Origin: Pseudomonas sp. Root71
GTDB lineage: Bacteria > Pseudomonadota > Gammaproteobacteria > Pseudomonadales > Pseudomonadaceae
Direction of reading: 5' to 3'
DNA length: 64,000 bases
Assembly: GCF_001429045.1 (NCBI RefSeq)
Contig: NZ_LMHY01000025.1
Coordinates: forward strand, 316,040-380,039
Shown here: positions 59,521-64,000 of the stretch, piece after piece
Position numbering within the stretch: position 1 is the stretch's first letter
Layout: each line of letters begins with the position of its first letter
Notes under the pieces: model-generated
Seen by the model: the letters and a program-made list of their open reading frames with translations, nothing else
Databases searched by the model: none
Told to the model about the DNA's origin: nothing
Translations under genes and position numbers: made by a program

Positions 59521-61332
59521 ATGATCGCTTGCCTGCGGCTGTTATCTGCCCTCTGCCTCGCTGCCTTGCTGGCGGCTTGCGCCAGCTCGCCCTCGTCCAG
59601 CCTTGGCGAACTACCACGGACACCGGATGCCAGTATCGAGCAACTGCTTGAGAAGGCCTCCCAAAGCAAATCACCGGAAGATGCTGCCTTGCTGCGCTTG
59701 AGCGCTGCCGACCTGGCCTATCGCCAGGGCAATGCCGGCCAGTCCGCGCAAATCCTGCAACAGGTTCCTGTCGAACAGCTCAAGCCGGCCCCACAGGTTT
59801 TCGCCAACACCCTGGCGGCTGAACTGGCCATGACCCGCAATCAGCCCAAGGCCGCGCTGGCCGCCTTGAGCCATCCGAGCCTGCAGTACTTGAGCGAACT
59901 GCCCGACGAACAACAGGTCCGCACCGGCACCGTTCACGCCCGCGCCCTTGAAGCCGATGGCCAGACCCTCGCCGCCGCTCGCCAGCGCATTTTCATCGCC
60001 CCGATGCTCGAAGGTGAAGCCGCAAGCAAAAACCATGAAGCCATCTGGACCCTGATCGCTTCGCTACCGACCGATCAGTTGCAGCCAAACACCACCGACG
60101 ATCTCGGCGGCTGGATGGCCTTGGCACTGGCCGTGAAATCCGCCGGCACCCTGGAGCAGCAACAGGCCGCCATCGACAACTGGCGCGCGCAGAATCCGAA
60201 GCACCCGGCAGCCAAACAATTGCCGCAGCCACTGACCCAACTCAAGGAGCTGGCCAGCCAGCCCCTGAACAAGATTGCCCTGCTGCTGCCTCAGGACGGC
60301 CAACTGGCCTCGGTTGGCAAAGCGCTGCGCGACGGTTTCATGGCCGCTCACTACCAGGCCCAGCAGGCCGGGCAGAAACCACCCGCCATCGAGTTCTATG
60401 ACAGCTCGCGCCTGACGTCCATGGACGAGTTCTACCGCAAGGCCCAGGCCGATGGCGTGCAACTGGTCGTCGGCCCGCTGGAGAAGCCGCTGGTCAAACA
60501 GCTGAGCACTCGTCCGCAGTTACCGATCACCACCCTGGCGCTCAATTACAGCGAGGGCGATCAAGGCCCGGCGCAGTTGTTCCAGTTCGGTCTTGCCGCT
60601 GAAGACGAAGCCCGCGAAGTGTCGCGCCGCGCTCGCGCCGACGGCCTGCATCGCGCAGCCATCATGGTGCCAAAAGGTGAATGGGGCGACCGCGTGCTCA
60701 AGGCGTTCAGCCAGGATTGGCAAGCCAATGGCGGCACCATCGTCGCCACCGAACGCGTCGACCAGCCGGTCCAGTTGGCCCAGCAGATTGCCGACATGTT
60801 CCAGCTGCGTCAGAGCGAAGGTCGCGCCAAGAGCCTGCAAAGCACCGTTGGCTCGCAAGTGGCCGCCCAGCCATCGCGCCGCCAGGACATCGAGTTCATT
60901 TTCCTCGCCGCAACGCCGCAACAGGCCCAGCAGATCAAACCGACCCTGAACTTCCAGTACGCAGGTGATGTTCCGGTCTACGCCACCTCCCACGTGTTCA
61001 GCGCCAGCGGTGACGTCAACCAGTACAACGACATGAATGGCATTCGCTTCTGCGAGACGCCATGGTTGCTGGACGCCAACGATCCACTGCGCCGCCAGGT
61101 CACTGCCCAGTGGCCACAAGCCGCCGGCAGCCTGGGGCGCCTGTATGCCATGGGTGTGGACGCCTATCGCCTGGCACCACGCCTGGGCCAGCTCAAGTCA
61201 CTGCCGGACAGCCGCATCGACGGTGAGTCGGGCAGCCTTGGCATGTCTCAGAGCCAGCGGGTCGTGCGCCAGTTGCCATGGGCCGAGTTCGTCAATGGCC
61301 AGGTTCAGCGCCTGCCGGACACCGCTCGCTGA
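59521..61332 (+). CDS. lpoA: Penicillin-binding protein activator LpoA
   Basis: Outer-membrane lipoprotein that activates PBP1a from the outside of the peptidoglycan layer. The 603 residues start with the signal MIACLRLLSALCLAALLAAC (lipobox LAAC, Cys20). An N-terminal TPR-like helical domain (about 30-240) follows, then a periplasmic-binding-protein-like domain (KIALLLPQDGQLASVGKALRDGFMAA..., VQLVVGPLEKPLV). AGGAACGC lies upstream of the ATG. It begins a plus-strand operon with yraN, diaA and the BON lipoprotein. Confidence 0.94.
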   Translation: MIACLRLLSALCLAALLAACASSPSSSLGELPRTPDASIEQLLEKASQSKSPEDAALLRLSAADLAYRQGNAGQSAQILQQVPVEQLKPAPQVFANTLAAELAMTRNQPKAALAALSHPSLQYLSELPDEQQVRTGTVHARALEADGQTLAAARQRIFIAPMLEGEAASKNHEAIWTLIASLPTDQLQPNTTDDLGGWMALALAVKSAGTLEQQQAAIDNWRAQNPKHPAAKQLPQPLTQLKELASQPLNKIALLLPQDGQLASVGKALRDGFMAAHYQAQQAGQKPPAIEFYDSSRLTSMDEFYRKAQADGVQLVVGPLEKPLVKQLSTRPQLPITTLALNYSEGDQGPAQLFQFGLAAEDEAREVSRRARADGLHRAAIMVPKGEWGDRVLKAFSQDWQANGGTIVATERVDQPVQLAQQIADMFQLRQSEGRAKSLQSTVGSQVAAQPSRRQDIEFIFLAATPQQAQQIKPTLNFQYAGDVPVYATSHVFSASGDVNQYNDMNGIRFCETPWLLDANDPLRRQVTAQWPQAAGSLGRLYAMGVDAYRLAPRLGQLKSLPDSRIDGESGSLGMSQSQRVVRQLPWAEFVNGQVQRLPDTAR

Positions 61333-61694
61333 TGCCCGACAGGTCACGCCAGCAAAGCGGCAAGGATGCCGAGCGCCATGCGCTCGAGCATCTTCAACAA
61401 CAGGGTCTGCGCCTGCTGGCGCAGAACTGGTTGTGTAAACGCGGCGAGCTTGATCTGGTCATGCTAGATGGCGATACAGTAGTATTCGTTGAAGTCCGCT
61501 ACAGAAAAAACACTCAATGGGGTGGCGCGCTCGATAGCATCGATGAGCGCAAACGGCAAAAACTGATTTTCGCCGCGCAATATTTTCTTCAGCGCGAGCC
61601 GCGCTGGGCCAATTCCCCTTGCCGCTTCGACGTGATTGCCATCGACAGCAACCTCGATCAGTTGAATTGGCTACAGAATGCCTTCGACGGCTGA
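61332..61694 (+). CDS. yraN: YraN family (UPF0102) endonuclease-like protein
   Basis: A 120-residue cytoplasmic protein of the UPF0102 family with a restriction-endonuclease-like fold. It has GKDAERHALEHLQQQGLRLLAQNW, then RGELDLVMLDGDTVVFVEVRYRKN, where the E...D...E.. pattern (ELDLV...VFVEVRYR) corresponds to the nuclease metal site. The biological role is unclear; genetic links to recombination and DNA uptake are suggested for the family. The ATG shares one base with the lpoA stop (TGATG). Confidence 0.92.
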   Translation: MPDRSRQQSGKDAERHALEHLQQQGLRLLAQNWLCKRGELDLVMLDGDTVVFVEVRYRKNTQWGGALDSIDERKRQKLIFAAQYFLQREPRWANSPCRFDVIAIDSNLDQLNWLQNAFDG

Positions 61695-61798
61695 TCGCCG
61701 GCATTGCGAACCGGACACTATCACCCAACATTTTTGCTCTTTGCTTTGCGGGCTGCACATTCACGTGCCGAACAGCCGCGCTACTTAAGGTCACACAG

Positions 61799-62392
61799 AT
61801 GGACATGCAATCGCGAATTCGCCAGCTTTTTCAGGCCAGTATCGACACCAAGCAACAGGCGATGGAAGTACTTGCACCGCACATCGAGCAAGCCAGCCAG
61901 GTCATGGTCAACGCCCTGCTCAACGAAGGCAAAATGCTTTCCTGCGGCAACGGCGGCTCTGCCGGCGATGCCCAGCACTTCTCGTCCGAACTGCTCAATC
62001 GCTTTGAGCGCGAACGCCCGAGCCTGCCGGCCATCGCCCTGACGACCGACAGTTCGACGATCACCTCGATCGCCAACGACTACAGCTACAACGAAATCTT
62101 CTCCAAGCAGATCCGTGCACTCGGCCAACCGGGCGATGTGTTGCTGGCTATCTCCACCAGCGGCAACTCGGCCAACATAATTCAAGCGATCCAGGCCGCA
62201 CATGATCGCGAAATGATTGTCGTAGCATTGACGGGGCGTGATGGCGGCGGCATGGCGTCGCTCCTGTTGCCCGAGGACGTCGAGATTCGCGTGCCGGCCA
62301 ACGTCACCGCTCGTATTCAAGAAGTCCACCTGCTGGCGATCCACTGCCTTTGCGACTTGATCGACAGCCAATTGTTCGGGAGTGAAGAATGA
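61799..62392 (+). CDS. SIS-domain protein DiaA / phosphoheptose isomerase-like
   Basis: A 197-residue protein with one SIS (sugar isomerase) domain. It shows CGNGGSAGDAQHFSSELLNRFERERPSLPAIAL and ISTSGNSANIIQAIQAA, the phosphosugar-binding loops. Homologues are annotated either as GmhA (sedoheptulose-7-P isomerase) or as DiaA, the DnaA-binding initiation factor. The place after yraN and before the BON lipoprotein is that of E. coli diaA, so I lean to DiaA, but sequence alone does not settle it. Two ATGs (61799, 61805) are possible. It overlaps the next gene by 4 bp. Confidence 0.9.
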   Translation: MDMQSRIRQLFQASIDTKQQAMEVLAPHIEQASQVMVNALLNEGKMLSCGNGGSAGDAQHFSSELLNRFERERPSLPAIALTTDSSTITSIANDYSYNEIFSKQIRALGQPGDVLLAISTSGNSANIIQAIQAAHDREMIVVALTGRDGGGMASLLLPEDVEIRVPANVTARIQEVHLLAIHCLCDLIDSQLFGSEE

Positions 62393-62967
62393 CCCCTAAT
62401 CGCCTTGGCCTACTGGCCTTGACCCTGTGCCTCGGCATCAGCGGCTGCACCTCGGTGGTGACTGCCAGCCGCGAAGCACCGATTGAAGATGACCGTGGCA
62501 CTCGCACATTGGGCAGCAAGATCGACGATTCCCTGATCGACACCAAGGTTGGTGTGAACGTCGCCAAGGCCGACCCGGCCCTGGATAAGGATTCGCACAT
62601 CGTCGTCACCAGCTTCAACGGTGTCGTGCTGCTCGCCGGGCAAACGCCACGCGCGGACCTCAAGGCCAAGGCCGAACAGGCCGCCGCCGCCGTCCAGCGC
62701 GTGAAACAGGTACACAACGAACTGCAAGTCCTGCCACCGTCCTCGTTGCTGGCACGCCAGAACGACATCTGGCTGACCACCAAGATCAAGACCCAGATGC
62801 TCGCCGATGCGAACATCCCCGGCTCGCGCATCAAGGTTGTCACTGAAAACGGCATCGTCTACTTGCTGGGCCTGCTGACCAAGCAGGAAGCTGCGCAGGC
62901 GACCAACCTGGTACAAGGCGTATCCGGCGTGCAGAAGATTGTGAAGCTGTTCGAGTACATCGACTGA
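62389..62967 (+). CDS. BON-domain outer-membrane lipoprotein (DolP/YraP-like)
   Basis: A 192-residue lipoprotein. Signal MTPNRLGLLALTLCLGISGC, with lipobox ISGC (Cys20). Two BON domains follow (KIDDSLIDTKVGVNVAKADPALDKDSHIVVTSFNGVVLLAG and WLTTKIKTQMLADANIPGSRIKVVTENGIVYLLG). Known YraP/DolP proteins help keep the outer membrane intact at the division site. The ATG overlaps the diaA stop by 4 bp. A bidirectional terminator follows. Confidence 0.92.
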   Translation: MTPNRLGLLALTLCLGISGCTSVVTASREAPIEDDRGTRTLGSKIDDSLIDTKVGVNVAKADPALDKDSHIVVTSFNGVVLLAGQTPRADLKAKAEQAAAAVQRVKQVHNELQVLPPSSLLARQNDIWLTTKIKTQMLADANIPGSRIKVVTENGIVYLLGLLTKQEAAQATNLVQGVSGVQKIVKLFEYID

Positions 62968-62984
62968 CCTGCAATCCCACGCAT

Positions 62985-63016
62985 AAAAAAGGCGATCCAT
63001 CTGGATCGCCTTTTTT
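62985..63016. terminator. Bidirectional rho-independent terminator
   Basis: AAAAAAGGCGATCCA (62985-62999) and TGGATCGCCTTTTTT (63002-63016) form a perfect 15-bp stem with A and T tails on either side. It lies between the convergent BON lipoprotein gene and sspB and serves both. Confidence 0.95.
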
Positions 63017-63017
63017 A

Positions 63018-63431
63018 TTACTTCACCACTTTCAGACTGGGGCGACCGCTTGGACGCGGCGGCTCACTGTCGGGTGGCGGTAGATCGTCATCCGGTTCGA
63101 TCTCGTCGTCCTCGCCCATGGGCGACTCCAGATCGAACACCATGCCCTGGCCATTCTCCCGGGCGTAGATGCCCAGGATCGAAGCAATCGGCACGTACAA
63201 GGTGTGCGGTACGCCACCAAAGCGCCCTTCGAAACTGACCGCTTCGTTATCCATGTGCAAATGACGCACGGCTTGTGGCGATACGTTCAGGACGATCTGT
63301 CCGTCACTGGCAAACCCCTGAGGCACCTGCACCGACGGGTACTCGGAATTGACCAGCATGTGCGGGGTGCAATCGTTGTCCACAATCCACTCATAGAGCG
63401 CACGGACCAGATAAGGTCGACTGGAGTTCAT
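63018..63431 (-). CDS. sspB: Stringent starvation protein B / ClpXP adaptor SspB
   Basis: Adaptor that hands ssrA-tagged proteins to the ClpXP protease. In pseudomonads it is also used in regulated degradation, for example of MucA fragments that control alginate. The 137 residues have a substrate-binding fold (RPYLVRALYEWIVDNDCTPHMLV, VLNVSPQAVRHL, FEGRFGGVPHTLYVPIASILGIYARENGQGM), an acidic, proline-rich linker, and the C-terminal ClpX-binding tail RPSLKVVK. It lies 16 bp after sspA. Confidence 0.95.
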   Translation of the reverse strand: MNSSRPYLVRALYEWIVDNDCTPHMLVNSEYPSVQVPQGFASDGQIVLNVSPQAVRHLHMDNEAVSFEGRFGGVPHTLYVPIASILGIYARENGQGMVFDLESPMGEDDEIEPDDDLPPPDSEPPRPSGRPSLKVVK

Positions 63432-63447
63432 AACGGCTCCTTAAGCC

Positions 63448-64000
63448 TTAGCGCATGTCGCGTTCGACACCAGACAGACTCGCCTGGAAAGCCTCACGCG
63501 CAAACTGGCGCTCCATATAATCAAGCAGCGGCTTGGCCGGCCGCGGCAGTTCTATACCCAGAATCGGCAATCGCCAGAGTATTGGCAATAGGCAGCAATC
63601 CACCAGACTTTGTTCCTCACTGAGGAAAAACGGTTTGTCGGCAAACAGTGGCGACACACCCGTCAGGCTTTCGCGCAACTCTTTTCGAGCCACGGCACGG
63701 GCCGCTTCCTTGGTCCGCGAATCCAGAATCAGGTCCACCAGACCACACCAGTCGCGCTGAATGCGGTGTATCAGCAGGCGACTGTTGGCACGCGCCACGG
63801 GATAAACCGGCAGTAGCGGCGGATGCGGGTAACGCTCATCCAGGTATTCCATCACCACAGTCGACTCCCACAACGCCAGGTCACGATCGACCAGTGTGGG
63901 CAGACTGCCATAAGGGTTCACCTCAATCAGTTTAGGCGGCTGGCGACCAGCCTCCACGTAAATGATCTCGGCGCTGACACCCTTCTCTGCCAGTACGATG
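63448..64000 (-). CDS. sspA: Stringent starvation protein A (partial; 5' end beyond window)
   Basis: RNA-polymerase-associated protein with a glutathione-S-transferase fold. The window holds the last 183 codons. The visible part starts within the thioredoxin-like domain (IVLAEKGVSAEIIYVEAGRQ), with NPYGSLPTLVDRDLAL and ESTVVMEYLDERYPHPPLLP, then the helical C-terminal domain to ...SLSGVERDMR. The start codon should lie about 20 codons outside the window. It is co-oriented with sspB, the standard operon. Confidence 0.95.
   Translation of the reverse strand, partial: IVLAEKGVSAEIIYVEAGRQPPKLIEVNPYGSLPTLVDRDLALWESTVVMEYLDERYPHPPLLPVYPVARANSRLLIHRIQRDWCGLVDLILDSRTKEAARAVARKELRESLTGVSPLFADKPFFLSEEQSLVDCCLLPILWRLPILGIELPRPAKPLLDYMERQFAREAFQASLSGVERDMR

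Noticed and set aside
1..64000. CRISPR array, tRNA or rRNA genes, transposase or integrase
   Set aside because: No regularly spaced identical repeats with spacers, no cloverleaf or rRNA stretches recognised, and no IS or integrase coding sequence seen; the repeats present are REP palindromes and the 988-bp tandem.

Overview
The window is a Pseudomonas chromosome segment, most likely from the P. fluorescens group. The evidence is the complete twelve-gene alginate operon in the order known from that genus, a dcw (division and cell wall) cluster and an rsmI-lpoA-yraN-diaA-BON-sspB-sspA block in the usual pseudomonad order, high G+C codon use, and many REP/REPIN palindromes (TGTGGGAGC... and TGTAGGAGCTGCC... 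types).

Region 1 (about 1-17,650) is the alginate operon algD-alg8-alg44-algK-algE-algG-algX-algL-algI-algJ-algF-algA. It has a leader of about 800 bp and ends in a strong terminator. AlgD and AlgA make the GDP-mannuronate precursor. Alg8 and Alg44 polymerise under c-di-GMP control. AlgG epimerises, AlgL trims, AlgX and AlgI/J/F acetylate, and AlgK/AlgE export the polymer. Three REPIN-like palindromes lie between genes of the operon. A fourth lies inside the start of algK and is read through in frame.

Region 2 (17,680-25,900) holds a small membrane protein, an SDR oxidoreductase, an NTF2-like protein, and a four-gene aromatic-acid-type efflux operon (outer-membrane factor, FUSC pump, DUF1656, HlyD adaptor) divergent from a LysR regulator.

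Region 3 (about 25,740-30,790) is an accessory island. It encodes a class-3 lipase resembling type VI secretion effectors, followed by an exact-period 988-bp tandem duplication. Each unit carries a copy of the lipase C-terminal tip and a lipoprotein gene that is probably the immunity gene. The island is bounded by 264-bp direct copies of the LysR 3' end plus a REPIN, and the two LysR ends differ only at synonymous sites.

Region 4 (30,790-39,760) has a dispersed-repeat-like spacer, an RND efflux pair with its own two-component system, a small exported protein and a membrane diguanylate cyclase.

Region 5 (39,760-57,760, minus strand) is the dcw cluster mraZ-rsmH-ftsL-ftsI-murE-murF-mraY-murD-ftsW-murG-murC-ddlB-ftsQ-ftsA-ftsZ-lpxC. 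It is preceded by a clear sigma70 promoter and three 10-bp-spaced repeats that look like the MraZ operator.

Region 6 (58,010-64,000) has rnpB (RNase P RNA), rsmI, lpoA, yraN, diaA/gmhA-like, a BON-domain lipoprotein, sspB and the 3' part of sspA, which runs off the window.
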